A stretch of 64,000 nt of DNA from JAPLST01 sp964397565 (GCA_964397565.1 CAYNJC010000007.1:1-64000); one strand, 5' to 3'. Shown: positions 50,652-59,773, counted from the first letter of the stretch. Notes: generated by a model not told the origin, from the letters alone. Numbers and translations are program-made.

Positions 50652-51592
50652 ACCTGCTAATCGGTGCCGTGACCATCGGCCTGTTGCTCTCGCTGCTGGC
50701 GCTGGGCGTCTACATCAGTTTTCGCATTTTCAATTTTGCGGACATCACCGTGGACGGCTCGATTACGCTGGGCGCGGCCGTTGCCGCGATCCTGTTGGTG
50801 CAGGGCGTGCACCCACTCTGGGCGACCTTGCTGGGCGGGCTGGCCGGCTGCCTGGCCGGCATGATCACCGGCGTCCTCCACACGGTGTTCGGCATTCACG
50901 GGCTGCTGTCGGGCATTTTGGTCATGACGGCGCTGTACTCCGTCAATTTGCACGTGATGGGCCGCAGCAATGTGCCGCTGCTGAGTGTCCGCACGATCAG
51001 CAGTGTGGTGGAGCACCAGGCGCTGCGGCTGACCGGCGGCGCGGAGGCGCTGGTGTGGCTCGGCTGGTCCGTGCCGCTGCGCGACGTTGCCATGCTGGGG
51101 GTGGCGTGCGTGGTCAGCGGCGGGGTGGCGTTGCTCCTGTACATGTTCTTGCGCACGAATCTGGGCACGACCATGCGGGCGACCGGCAGCAACGCCCAGA
51201 TGATGCGGGCCTTGGGCGTCAACACCGGCGGGATGATCGTCTTGGGACTGGCGCTGTCGAATGGCTTGGTCGCTTTGTCCGGCGCGCTGCTGGCGCAATA
51301 CCAGGGCTTCGCCGATGTGCAGATGGGCATCGGCATGGTTGTCTGGGGCCTGGCTAGTGTCATCATTGGCGAGGCGATTGTGAATACACGCCAGCTTGGC
51401 ATTACCATTGTCGGCGCCGTGATGGGCTCGGTGCTGTTTCGATTGCTGGTTGCCATCGCCTTGCGTTGGGGCCTGAATCCCAACGATCTGAAGCTGATGA
51501 CCGCGCTGTTTGTGCTGGGCGCGCTGGTGCTGCCGTCACTGCTGCGCAAACTCGGCGCCCTACGCCTGCGGCGCCCACGGGAGCAGACATGA
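50648..51592 (+). CDS. ABC transporter permease (BPD_transp_2 / TrpY class)
   Basis: A 314-residue inner-membrane permease with eight to nine helices. FNFADITVDGSITLGAAVAAIL (about residues 27-48), GILVMTALYSVNL and the cytoplasmic TMRATGSNAQMMRALGVNT coupling loop match the permeases that accompany ABC_sub_bind proteins. Overlaps both neighbours by four bases (STAS gene and ATPase), so all are co-translated. Confidence 0.92.
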   Translation: MNLLIGAVTIGLLLSLLALGVYISFRIFNFADITVDGSITLGAAVAAILLVQGVHPLWATLLGGLAGCLAGMITGVLHTVFGIHGLLSGILVMTALYSVNLHVMGRSNVPLLSVRTISSVVEHQALRLTGGAEALVWLGWSVPLRDVAMLGVACVVSGGVALLLYMFLRTNLGTTMRATGSNAQMMRALGVNTGGMIVLGLALSNGLVALSGALLAQYQGFADVQMGIGMVVWGLASVIIGEAIVNTRQLGITIVGAVMGSVLFRLLVAIALRWGLNPNDLKLMTALFVLGALVLPSLLRKLGALRLRRPREQT

Positions 51593-52407
51593 CCGCGCTT
51601 AGCATGCACCAGGCGCACAAGACCTTTCATGCCGGCACGCCCGACGAGGTGCTGGCGCTGCGCGGCGTCTCGCTGGCCATCGAAGAGGGCAGCTTCGTGG
51701 TGGTGATCGGCACGAATGGCTCGGGCAAGTCCACTTTGCTGAACGCCGTGGCGGGCACGGTCATGCTGGACCGCGGGCGCATCCTGCTGGCGGGGCGCGA
51801 GGTGACGCGCTGGCCCGAACATCGCCGCGCGCGCATCATCGGCCGGGTCTTTCAGAATCCGTTGAGCGGCACGGCGCCGGGCATGAGCATTGCCGAGAAC
51901 GTGGCGCTGGCGGCCCGGCGTGGGCGGACCCACGGCCTAGGCTGGGCCTTGTCGGCGCACACGCGCGCGGAGATCGCCGCGCGCATCGGCGGCCTCGGCA
52001 TGGGACTTGAAGACCGGCTGGGCAATGACATCGCCGGCCTGTCCGGCGGACAACGCCAGGCGCTGACCCTGCTGATGGCCACGTGGGTGCGGCCGCACTT
52101 GCTCTTGCTGGATGAGCACACCGCTGCGCTCGATCCGAAGTCGGCCGCCCTGGTCGTGCGCTTGACCCACACCATTGTGGCCGCGCAACGGCTCACGACC
52201 GTGATGGTGACCCACTCGATGCATCAGGCGGTCGAACTCGGCGATCGGCTGATCATGCTGCATCGCGGCCAGATTATTGCCGACATCTGTGGCGCGGCGA
52301 AGCGGGCCTTGCGCGCCGCGGATTTGCTCGCGCGCTTCGAGGAACTGCGCCGGATTGAACAGCTTGACTCAAGTGCGGCTGACGTGTTGCGCGCATTCTA
52401 TGTATAA
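51589..52407 (+). CDS. ABC transporter ATP-binding protein
   Basis: A 272-residue ATPase with Walker A GTNGSGKST (about residues 43-51), Q-loop RVFQNPLSGTAPGMS, signature LSGGQRQALTLLMA, Walker B LLLLDEHTAALDPK and the switch histidine in VTHSMHQA. The Q-loop insert (NPLSGTAPGMSIAENVALAARRG) is typical of the ABC_sub_bind-linked ATPases. The C-terminal 40 residues are an additional helical tail. The sensor kinase starts ten bases after its stop. Confidence 0.94.
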   Translation: MTALSMHQAHKTFHAGTPDEVLALRGVSLAIEEGSFVVVIGTNGSGKSTLLNAVAGTVMLDRGRILLAGREVTRWPEHRRARIIGRVFQNPLSGTAPGMSIAENVALAARRGRTHGLGWALSAHTRAEIAARIGGLGMGLEDRLGNDIAGLSGGQRQALTLLMATWVRPHLLLLDEHTAALDPKSAALVVRLTHTIVAAQRLTTVMVTHSMHQAVELGDRLIMLHRGQIIADICGAAKRALRAADLLARFEELRRIEQLDSSAADVLRAFYV

Positions 52408-52417
52408 TAGGGGCGCT

Positions 52418-54595
52418 ATGGACTTTTTTCGCCGCTATCGCCGGATTCTGCGCGTCACCTACGTGGTGGTCGTCCTGATTTCCCTGGCACTCTTCATCAT
52501 CTACATCAGTGCCGAGTATCGCAGCGCGGAACGCTTGATCACCGAGCGCTTCCGGCAGACTGCCGCACAGGTCGATTATTTCCTGAAAAGCACGACCGAT
52601 CATGTGAATGCCATGCGCATGTTCGCCGAACGCTATTGGGTGGAGCATCCCGATGCCACCAACCTGACCGGCTTGGCCGCCCAACTGCGTGATGCGCCGG
52701 CACGCGGCGTTTATGCTCTCGATGACGTGCGGCCGCCCTTCATGACGACCAATATCGCCAACCTGACGGGCTTGGGTTCGATCCACGGGCGCACGCCCGC
52801 CTTCTATCGCCAGATCGCGGTGGCCCTTGCGCTTAACCCGCTGTTCGACATCACCCGCGCCAACGTCCCGAATGCAGCGTGGTCGTATTTTGTCGGCACC
52901 GAATATTTTATCAATATCTTCCCTTGGACGCCCAGCGCCAAGTACTGCTATTCGCACACGACCTACAAACAGGAATTTCTTACGCTTGGCCTGCCCACCA
53001 ACAATCCGGGGCGCACCCGCTTCTGGACCGGCATATATGTGGACGAGTGCGGCTTGGGCTTGATGGTCACGTGTGGCGCGCCGGTGTATGAAAACAACCT
53101 CTTTATCGGTACGGTCTGCGCCGATGCCACCCTCGACGCGCTCAACCGCATCATCAGTGATTTTCCTTTTGCGAATATTACCTTGTGCATTGTCAGTGAC
53201 CGCGGCGAGGCCCTGGCGCATCCGCGCCTGATCCGCTCGACCGATACGCAGATCAAACACATCGCCGATATCCTGCCCGGCCGCATGGTGGCGCTGACCA
53301 ACACCTTGCTGCGCGCCGAAGCGGGCGTGCTGCACTATGATTACAGTGTCCTGTATGCCCGTGCCGCGCTTTCGCACGCGCCGTGGCAGTTACTCCTCTA
53401 CGCCAATTCCTGGACCATTTTCTGGCCGATCTTCTTGCGGGCGCTGCTGATCTTGGGCGCGTTGCTGGGCGGCCTGACCGCCATGCTCATGATCACCAAC
53501 CACCTGACGCGCCGCGAGTTCATTCGCCCGGCTGAGCTGCTGGTCGCACACATCGAGCAGGCCAGCCACGCGCCGGAAACGCCTGCGCCGGCGGTGCCGG
53601 CCGCTTGGACGCCCTGGTTTGCGACGGTCTCAAAAGTGTTCCGCGAGCACAAGCAGCTCCTGGAGGAACTGCGTGAGCACAATGAGCACTTGGACGCCTT
53701 GGTCGCGCAGCGTACGCAGGAGCTAAGCCAGCGCAATCAGGAGGTCGAGGACGCCCTCAAGAAATTGAAGGAAATGCAGCAGCAGATCGTCATGCAGGAA
53801 AAAATGGCATCGCTGGGCGGGCTCACCGCCGGCGTCGCGCACGAGATCAAGAACCCGCTCAATTTCGTCAATAATTTCGCCGAACTGAGCACCGAGTTGT
53901 TCGGTGAGTTGCGTGAAGCGCTGGCCGCCAATGCGACCACGGGTGATGCGCCGGCGCAGGCCGACATCCGCGCACTGCTCGATGACATCGAACTGAATAT
54001 TCGCAAGATCAACGAACATGGCAAACGCGCCGACAGCATTGTGCGCGGCATGCTCTTGCTCTCGCGTGGCAAGACCGGTGAGCGCATGCCGGTTGACATC
54101 AACGCCATGGTGGCCGAATATCTCAATCTGGGGTATCACGGGCTGCGCGCGTTGGATGCGACCTTCAATGTCAAACTTGAGACGGACTTCGACCCGGCCG
54201 TCGGCAGCCTGCTGGTGGTGCCGCAGGATTTGAGCCGCGCGGTGCTGAATGTGGTTAACAATGCCTGCTACGCGGCCTTCAGCGCGCGCAGCAAGCGCGG
54301 CGCGGGCTTTATGCCGACCGTGTCCGTGCGCACCCAGGCGACCGCTGCGCATATCGACATCAGTGTGCGCGACAACGGCATGGGCATCTCGGCCGCCCTG
54401 CGCGAGAAAATCTTTGCGCCGTTCTACACGACCAAGCCGGCCGGCAAAGGCACCGGCTTGGGTCTCTCCATCACCTTCGATATTGTGGTGCATGAGCATC
54501 ATGGCGAAATCCTGCTCGATTCGGTCGAGGGTGAGTATGCTCAATTTACCATCCGCCTGCCACGCGCACAAACCCCACCCGGAGCACCTGCATGA
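52418..54595 (+). CDS. Cache-domain sensor histidine kinase
   Basis: A 725-residue membrane kinase. First helix about residues 13-33, an extracytoplasmic Cache-type sensor (about 35-325; TTDHVNAMRMFAERYW, YFVGTEYFIN, TGIYVDECGLGLMVTCGAPVYENN), second helix about 330-360, a coiled coil (KQLLEELREHNEHLDALVAQ), then HATPase-linked dimerisation with AHEIKNPLNFV (H475), N box NVVNNACYA, G1 DNGMGI and G2 GTGLGL. It most likely senses a ligand outside the cell and phosphorylates the response regulator that follows with a four-base overlap. Location directly after the ABC transporter suggests a linked ligand. Confidence 0.93.
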   Translation: MDFFRRYRRILRVTYVVVVLISLALFIIYISAEYRSAERLITERFRQTAAQVDYFLKSTTDHVNAMRMFAERYWVEHPDATNLTGLAAQLRDAPARGVYALDDVRPPFMTTNIANLTGLGSIHGRTPAFYRQIAVALALNPLFDITRANVPNAAWSYFVGTEYFINIFPWTPSAKYCYSHTTYKQEFLTLGLPTNNPGRTRFWTGIYVDECGLGLMVTCGAPVYENNLFIGTVCADATLDALNRIISDFPFANITLCIVSDRGEALAHPRLIRSTDTQIKHIADILPGRMVALTNTLLRAEAGVLHYDYSVLYARAALSHAPWQLLLYANSWTIFWPIFLRALLILGALLGGLTAMLMITNHLTRREFIRPAELLVAHIEQASHAPETPAPAVPAAWTPWFATVSKVFREHKQLLEELREHNEHLDALVAQRTQELSQRNQEVEDALKKLKEMQQQIVMQEKMASLGGLTAGVAHEIKNPLNFVNNFAELSTELFGELREALAANATTGDAPAQADIRALLDDIELNIRKINEHGKRADSIVRGMLLLSRGKTGERMPVDINAMVAEYLNLGYHGLRALDATFNVKLETDFDPAVGSLLVVPQDLSRAVLNVVNNACYAAFSARSKRGAGFMPTVSVRTQATAAHIDISVRDNGMGISAALREKIFAPFYTTKPAGKGTGLGLSITFDIVVHEHHGEILLDSVEGEYAQFTIRLPRAQTPPGAPA

Positions 54596-55761
54596 AGATT
54601 CTTGTGGTTGACGACGAAGCCGATCTTGAACTGCTGATCCGCCAGAAATTCCGCAAACAGATTCAGAGCGGCGCCTATTCCTTCCTCTTTGCCCGCAATG
54701 GCGTCGAGGCCCTCGAACGTCTCAAACACGAACACGACATCGAGGTCGTCCTGACCGATATCAACATGCCGGAAATGGATGGCTTGACCTTGCTGGTAAA
54801 AATAGGCGAGTTGGATCGCGTGCTGCGCGCCGTCGTCGTCTCCGCCTATGGCGACCTGGACAATATCCGCACGGCCATGAACCGCGGCGCCTTTGATTTT
54901 CTCACCAAACCGATTGACTTCTCCGATCTCGAGATCACCGTCGAAAAAACCATCAAACAAGTCGTCCAGTTGCGCCTGGCCGTGCATGAGCACAGCCGCC
55001 TTGAATCCATCCAGCACGAGCTCGAACTGGCCCGCACGATGCAGCAGTCGATCCTGCCGCAGACTTTCCCGGCTTTTCCCGACCGCCACGAATTCGACCT
55101 CTTTGCCACGATGATCCCGGCCCGTATGATCGGCGGTGATTTTTATGACTATTTCCTGGTGGATAATGAACATCTCGGCTTGGTCATCGCCGATGTCGCC
55201 GACAAAGGCATCCCCGCCGCCCTGTTTATGATGATGAGCCGCACGTTGCTGCGCGCGCGGGCCTTGAACAATCTGCCGCCGGGGCAGTGCCTGCAGGAAG
55301 TCAACATGATGCTGTGTGACAATAATGACTCGGCCATGTTTGTCACCCTGTTTTATGGTGTGCTGGATATTGCCAGCGGTACGTTTCGCTATGCCAATGG
55401 CGGACACAATCCGCCCTGCCTGGTGCGCGCCGCCGGCGACATTGCGCCGCTGCAGACCCAAGCCGGGCCGGTCCTGGGCGTGATTGAGGATGCCACCTAT
55501 ACCGAGCAAACCGTCACGCTGCAGCCGCACGATGCGATCTTCTTCTACACCGACGGCGTGACGGAAGCGGAAAGCGATGGCCAGGGCTTTTATGGCGAGG
55601 CACGCCTGCATGACGTGCTGCGTCAGTGCCACACGGCTGCGGCCCAGGCGATGGTGTCGGCCGTGGTCAAAGCCGTCCAGCAGTTTGCCGGAGCCGCGGC
55701 ACAGTCCGATGACATCACCGCGCTGGCCATGCGCTACAAGCCGGAGGCCGGCGCGGCGTGA
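54592..55761 (+). CDS. Response regulator with PP2C-type (RsbU/SpoIIE) phosphatase
   Basis: The 389-residue protein pairs a receiver domain (residues 1-125; acidic DDE at 7-9, phosphoacceptor D56 in LTDINMP, K109 in FLTKPID) with a coiled linker (about 130-160) and a SpoIIE-type Ser/Thr phosphatase (about 165-385; GGDFYDYFLVDNEHLGLVIADVADKG, YANGGHNPP, FYTDGVTEAES, SDDITALA). The metal-binding aspartates are present. Such proteins dephosphorylate STAS antagonists in partner switching. Its substrates are probably the STAS proteins at 55892 and 49401. The start overlaps the kinase stop by four bases. Confidence 0.94.
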   Translation: MKILVVDDEADLELLIRQKFRKQIQSGAYSFLFARNGVEALERLKHEHDIEVVLTDINMPEMDGLTLLVKIGELDRVLRAVVVSAYGDLDNIRTAMNRGAFDFLTKPIDFSDLEITVEKTIKQVVQLRLAVHEHSRLESIQHELELARTMQQSILPQTFPAFPDRHEFDLFATMIPARMIGGDFYDYFLVDNEHLGLVIADVADKGIPAALFMMMSRTLLRARALNNLPPGQCLQEVNMMLCDNNDSAMFVTLFYGVLDIASGTFRYANGGHNPPCLVRAAGDIAPLQTQAGPVLGVIEDATYTEQTVTLQPHDAIFFYTDGVTEAESDGQGFYGEARLHDVLRQCHTAAAQAMVSAVVKAVQQFAGAAAQSDDITALAMRYKPEAGAA

Positions 55762-55891
55762 AGATGTGGGAGCCACGACCAACGTGGAGAAGGTTTCAGT
55801 GACAAAGACCGACGCACCATGCCGCTGGCCAGCGGTGCGCAAAGTTAGTATCATATAGCAAGTACATTAACCGCAGCACAGGAGCATGACT

Positions 55892-56296
55892 ATGGCACTC
55901 AGTGTGGATATCAAGATACGGCCGGAGGGCGGGCACATTGTCGCGCCAAAAGGCCGGTTGGACACCGTCACGCATGAAGAATTCGAGCAGAAGATCACGC
56001 CGTTGCTCAATGGCGGCACGACCATGGTGGTGCTGGACATGGCCGGGGTTGAGTACATCAGCAGCGCCGGGCTGCGCGTCGTGTTCAAGTTGTGGAAGAA
56101 CATCGCGGGCAACAAGGGCGTGTTCACCATGACCAATCTGCAGCCGCAGATCCAGGCCGTGTTTGACATCGTCAAGGCGCTGCCGAAGGAATCCGTCTTC
56201 GCCAGTATGGACGAGGCCGATCGCTACCTGACGGTCATGCAGCAGAAGGCGCTCGAGAAACTGCGCGGCACGGCCAGCGGCGCCACCACGGCCTGA
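55892..56296 (+). CDS. STAS-domain anti-sigma factor antagonist (RsbV/SpoIIAA type)
   Basis: A 134-residue single STAS domain. VVLDMAGVEYISSAGLRVVFKLWKNI (about residues 46-71) contains the SSAG serine that would be phosphorylated by an RsbW-type kinase. The ATG at 55892 has AGGAG seven bases upstream, so it is preferred over an ATG two codons earlier. The 130-base gap before it holds a GTGGGAGCCACG hairpin and an AT-rich stretch that may carry a promoter. It lies 51 bases ahead of its likely kinase. Confidence 0.9.
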   Translation: MALSVDIKIRPEGGHIVAPKGRLDTVTHEEFEQKITPLLNGGTTMVVLDMAGVEYISSAGLRVVFKLWKNIAGNKGVFTMTNLQPQIQAVFDIVKALPKESVFASMDEADRYLTVMQQKALEKLRGTASGATTA

Positions 56297-56347
56297 CGCC
56301 ACCTGCGGCGCGCGCAACGTGCCGCACTCACCTTGCGGAGTACGAAG

Positions 56348-56779
56348 ATGCCAGCCACGGATCGTGTGCGCGACGTGACGCTGCCCAACGACACGGCGGC
56401 CTTGCCGCGTCTGACGGACGCGGTCACGGAATTCTGTGCGGCACACAACCTGAATGCGCGCTGTTGTCATGATCTGAATCTGGCGCTCGAAGAGGCCGTC
56501 AGCAATATTATGTTGTATGCGTATGATGACGACGCGCCGCATACGATCCTGGTGCGCCTGACCGTGGACGGCACGGCGGTGCGCGCCACGATCGAGGACG
56601 ACGGTGTGGCGTTCAACCCGCTCAACGCGCCGACGCCCGACCTTGACGCGCCGATCGAGCAGCGTCAGATCGGCGGCTTGGGTATCTTCTTCGTGCAGGA
56701 ACTGATGGATGAAGTGACCTACGCGCGGCGCGACGGCAAGAATGTGCTGCAGTTGCTGAAAAAGACGCAGGTGGCATGA
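56348..56779 (+). CDS. RsbW/SpoIIAB-type anti-sigma kinase
   Basis: A 143-residue GHKL ATPase. NLALEEAVSNIMLYAY (about residues 45-60, N box), IEDDGVAFNP (G1) and QIGGLGIFFVQELMDEVTY (G2) identify an RsbW-type Ser kinase that phosphorylates STAS antagonists and binds a sigma factor or other target. The ATG at 56348 has GGAG seven bases upstream. It closes the cluster: kinase, antagonist and phosphatase are all present, but no sigma factor gene lies nearby. Confidence 0.92.
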   Translation: MPATDRVRDVTLPNDTAALPRLTDAVTEFCAAHNLNARCCHDLNLALEEAVSNIMLYAYDDDAPHTILVRLTVDGTAVRATIEDDGVAFNPLNAPTPDLDAPIEQRQIGGLGIFFVQELMDEVTYARRDGKNVLQLLKKTQVA

Positions 56780-56958
56780 GGAAATTCTCGCGCAGCGCGA
56801 TAATGTATAAAGGGGCCACCGTTCGGGGTGAATGACGCATGGCGAACGAGGAAGAAAGAAGTTGCAGCGGCAGCATGCACGCCGGGCGGCGTGGCCACAG
56901 CAGGCACTGCAAACGACATAAAATGTCGATTGGAAACGGCGATTGTGTTTGTTGCTTC

Positions 56959-56982
56959 TTCGTGTCTTGGTGTCTTCGTGGC
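56959..56982. repeat. Octamer micro-array
   Basis: Three units TTCGTGTC, TTGGTGTC, TTCGTGGC lie between the RsbW-type gene and the convergent methyltransferase gene (stop at 56991). The rest of this 211-base gap has a TCGCGC/GCGCGA hairpin at 56788-56800 that resembles sequence at about 59929. Confidence 0.65.
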
Positions 56983-56990
56983 AAAGTTTG

Positions 56991-58073
56991 CTATTCTTGG
57001 TCACGCCCGTAATGCAGCGTGAACATGTCGAAGTACTGGTCGGAATAGCACGTGGCATCGTTCCAGCAGGTGAACTCAGGATTGAGCACGTCGCGGAACA
57101 AGGCATGCCACTGTTGCCGCAACATGTGATAATCGCTGCGCACGCCGCGCGGCTGCGTCAGGAATGAGACTGCTTCGCCCATCAGGAAACTGTCCACGCT
57201 GGCCAGCGCGACGTCCACCGGTGCATCGTGTGAAAACACAAAATCCATGGCGCGCCCGTACGATTGATAGAGCGAGATCGCCAGTTCTGGCGAATGCAGT
57301 TCGGGTGTGTCGTGATTGGCGTCGAATTCCATGATGATGAAATGATCAATCCAGGGCTTCAACTCGCGCAGATGGCGCTCTTTCTTTTCATACGGCATGT
57401 GGTGATAGGCGAGTGAGCTGAGCGCCACGTCGTAATGGGCATCGAGCTGCGCCGCGACCTGTTCGAAGCGCGCGGTGATGGTGCGGATGGGCGTGGTGGG
57501 AAATGCGCCGGACAGGGTCTTGGTCGCGTGGGCTATCATGGCGGGGGACGCATCAATCAATAAGATTTCGCCAATGTCGAGCTGCGTGCCTCTCGCCTGT
57601 GCGGCCGTCAACAATTCGACCAGCAACGAACCGTCACCCGTACCGATGTCCATGATCCGCAGCGGATGGTCCAAGGCCGGCAGACTAGTCACGGCCGATG
57701 CAATAAAGTTTGCGCGCGTTGCTTTGATGGCCGGCGTGCTGATGAAATGCAGATACGGCTGCGGATCCGCGAAGACGACGGCCGGCATGACCAGGCGGCG
57801 ATGGCGTTCGAGGAACGAGGCCAGGAAGCCGCTTGAAAACAGCAGGTCATCTTCCAGGAGTGCGCCGGCGCGCAGCCAGGTGAGCGCAGCGTCCGTTTGC
57901 GCATGCGCCGCGCACAAGGTCCCGACATAAAAGTGAAACGCGGCGCGCAAGGCTGGCCGCACCGCGGCAACATGCGCGGGCGGCGCGAGCGTGTGCGCCA
58001 GAACATCGCGGGCGTTGGCGCTCCATTGCTGGGCTTCGCGTGGTGCGAGAAAGTACATATGCATTCCATGCAA
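56991..58073 (-). CDS. Class I SAM-dependent methyltransferase
   Basis: The 360-residue protein has a helical N-terminal part (residues 1-130) and a Rossmann methyltransferase core with LRIMDIGTGDGSLLVELL (about residues 138-155, motif I), ILLIDASPAMIAHA (acidic motif II) and DVALSSLAYHHMPYEKKERHL (motif IV/post region). The C-terminal third includes LTQPRGVRSDYHMLRQQWHALF. The substrate is not evident. It is convergent with the sensory cluster and divergent from the mini PEP-CTERM gene. An ATG three or five codons inside is also possible. Confidence 0.8.
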   Translation of the reverse strand: MHGMHMYFLAPREAQQWSANARDVLAHTLAPPAHVAAVRPALRAAFHFYVGTLCAAHAQTDAALTWLRAGALLEDDLLFSSGFLASFLERHRRLVMPAVVFADPQPYLHFISTPAIKATRANFIASAVTSLPALDHPLRIMDIGTGDGSLLVELLTAAQARGTQLDIGEILLIDASPAMIAHATKTLSGAFPTTPIRTITARFEQVAAQLDAHYDVALSSLAYHHMPYEKKERHLRELKPWIDHFIIMEFDANHDTPELHSPELAISLYQSYGRAMDFVFSHDAPVDVALASVDSFLMGEAVSFLTQPRGVRSDYHMLRQQWHALFRDVLNPEFTCWNDATCYSDQYFDMFTLHYGRDQE

Positions 58074-58226
58074 TGCCGACTAAGGCGGTTATCAAGGCGA
58101 TTAGTCTAACAGAATCGGCAGGCAAACGCAAGAAACAAAACGCGTCGCCTGCGCTTGCATACTGCTCATCATTGTGCTACCATGGTTAATCTGCGTTGAG
58201 AAGTAACTGCTTTTGGGAGAAGAGTG

Positions 58227-58400
58227 ATGCGAACGAAAGTGATCTTATTGCTGGCAATGCTGGCGCTGTGCGCCGTGCCATGTCTGGCCGACTGGGGCCA
58301 AGCAGAATCGCAGGACTTTGCGCTGGACACAACTATTCCAGAACCGGCGCTGATTCTGGCCGCCGCACTGCCGCTCTGGCTGTTGCTGCAGCGGCTCTGA
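58227..58400 (+). CDS. Miniature PEP-CTERM protein (57 residues)
   Basis: This small gene reads as a signal peptide (MRTKVILLLAMLALCAVPCLA), about 18 residues (DWGQAESQDFALDTT) and a PEP-CTERM tail (IPEPALILAAALPLWLLLQR). A GGGAGAAGAG sequence sits just before the ATG. Nothing remains that could be a folded domain, so it is either a minimal exosortase substrate or the shrunken relic of a larger gene; the tidy start, stop and ribosome site favour expression. It precedes two REP-like hairpins and the formylglycine-enzyme-like gene. Confidence 0.75.
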   Translation: MRTKVILLLAMLALCAVPCLADWGQAESQDFALDTTIPEPALILAAALPLWLLLQRL

Positions 58401-58414
58401 TCCGGCGTCCCGCC

Positions 58415-58514
58415 GTCCCGCCACCGGCGTGGATGGGAGCGATCTCTGTGTCGCGATGGTTAGTTCTGCTTGTGCACCGAATACCGAGCCAGGGAGCGGC
58501 CCCCGCGCCGCAAA
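58415..58514 (+). repeat. Two REP-like hairpin units
   Basis: GTCCCGCCACCGGCGTGGAT (58415-58434) plus GGGAGCGATCTCTGTGTCGC (from 58435) is the same composite as 38949-38990. A further copy, GGGAGCGGCCCCCGCGCCGC, starts at 58492. Stems GCGAT/GTCGC and GCGGC/GCCGC differ from other copies by changes that keep pairing. Confidence 0.75.
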
Positions 58515-58573
58515 TGCTGCGTGGTGGCACGAATGTTCATAACAATCTGTAACCACTTGCCATGAGACCAACC

Positions 58574-59773
58574 ATGAAAACAACAACACCCATCACTGCC
58601 ATCGCTCTGTCCCTCGCGCTGAGCGCATTCACTGCCGTGGCCGCCGTCACGGTCACCATTCCCAGCCAACCCGTCGTGTCGCCCGAGAAAATCGTGACGA
58701 TCGGTTATGATTTGGCAAGTGCCAGTGCGCTGAGCAATGTTGTGGCGGTTAGCATCTCCACCAATGCCGGCGCGTCGTTTTTCAGCACCTGCACGAACTT
58801 CATCGGGGATGTGGGCAACAATGTGGCGACGGGCACGGCCAAGCAGATTCTCTGGTATGCCATGAGAGACACGTTGCCGACCAACAATTATCCCTACACG
58901 AGAGTGCGGGTGTGGGCGTCGGACAGCATGGCGCTGATCCCGGCCGGCCCGTTTCAGATGGGCACGAACAACCTGGCCTATGAATCTCAAATGACGGATG
59001 CCGGGCCGAATCACACGGTGACCCTCGGCGCGTTTTACATGGACAACTATTTGGTGACGTCGCAGCAGTGGCATGAAGTGCGCACCTGGGCGCTTGCGAA
59101 TGGCTACACGTTTGGCGCTGGTTCCGGCAAAGCGGCGACGCATCCGGTGCAGACCGTCAGCTGGTATGATTGCGTCAAATGGTGCAATGCGCGCAGCCAG
59201 AAAGAAGACCTGACGCCGTGCTATTATCTGGATGCCGCTCAAACAGTCATATATAAGGCTGGTAACAGTAATGCATGGAACGATGCGGTGAAATGGACTG
59301 CGAATGGCTATCGCTTGCCGACCGAGGCCGAATGGGAGAAAGCGGCGCGCGGCGGCGCGGTTGGCATGCGCTTCCCGTGGAGCGATGTGCAGACAATCTC
59401 GCGTGCGCAGGCGAATTATTATGGTAATACAACTTATCCATATGACTTAGGCCCGGACGGCTCCAATCCGTTGTTCACGCCGGGCGGCTCTCCCTACACC
59501 AGCCCGGCTGGGTATTTCGCGCCGAATGGCTATGGTTTGTATGACATGGCGGGGAATGTGTTTGAATGGTGCTGGGACTGGTATGGCGGCATCTACTACG
59601 CGAGTTCGCCGGCGAGTGATCCGCGCGGGCCTGCTTCTGGCACCTCTCGCGTGCTGCGCGGCGGCAGTTGGCTCAGCGGCTTCGCCTTCGACTGTCGCGT
59701 CGCGTATCGCTACGGCAACACTCCGGACGAGACGAACTACTACTTTGGCTTGCGGTGTGTGCGGGGGCTTTAG
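58574..59773 (+). CDS. Secreted formylglycine-generating-enzyme-like (SUMF1) domain protein
   Basis: The 399-residue protein has a signal peptide (MKTTTPITAIALSLALSAF, cleavage near residue 24), a beta-rich domain with FSTCTNFIGDVGNN (about 30-110) and a C-terminal FGE-sulfatase domain: ALIPAGPFQMGTNN, FYMDNYLVTSQQW, VSWYDCVKWCNARSQ, RLPTEAEWEKAARGG, GLYDMAGNVFEWCWDWYG and RVLRGGSWL. Bona fide FGE enzymes oxidise a sulfatase cysteine; the CXXXC active-site pair is not obvious here, so it may be a binding or non-catalytic relative. Many PVC bacteria have dozens of such secreted proteins. Exported; no anchor is seen. Confidence 0.88.
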   Translation: MKTTTPITAIALSLALSAFTAVAAVTVTIPSQPVVSPEKIVTIGYDLASASALSNVVAVSISTNAGASFFSTCTNFIGDVGNNVATGTAKQILWYAMRDTLPTNNYPYTRVRVWASDSMALIPAGPFQMGTNNLAYESQMTDAGPNHTVTLGAFYMDNYLVTSQQWHEVRTWALANGYTFGAGSGKAATHPVQTVSWYDCVKWCNARSQKEDLTPCYYLDAAQTVIYKAGNSNAWNDAVKWTANGYRLPTEAEWEKAARGGAVGMRFPWSDVQTISRAQANYYGNTTYPYDLGPDGSNPLFTPGGSPYTSPAGYFAPNGYGLYDMAGNVFEWCWDWYGGIYYASSPASDPRGPASGTSRVLRGGSWLSGFAFDCRVAYRYGNTPDETNYYFGLRCVRGL

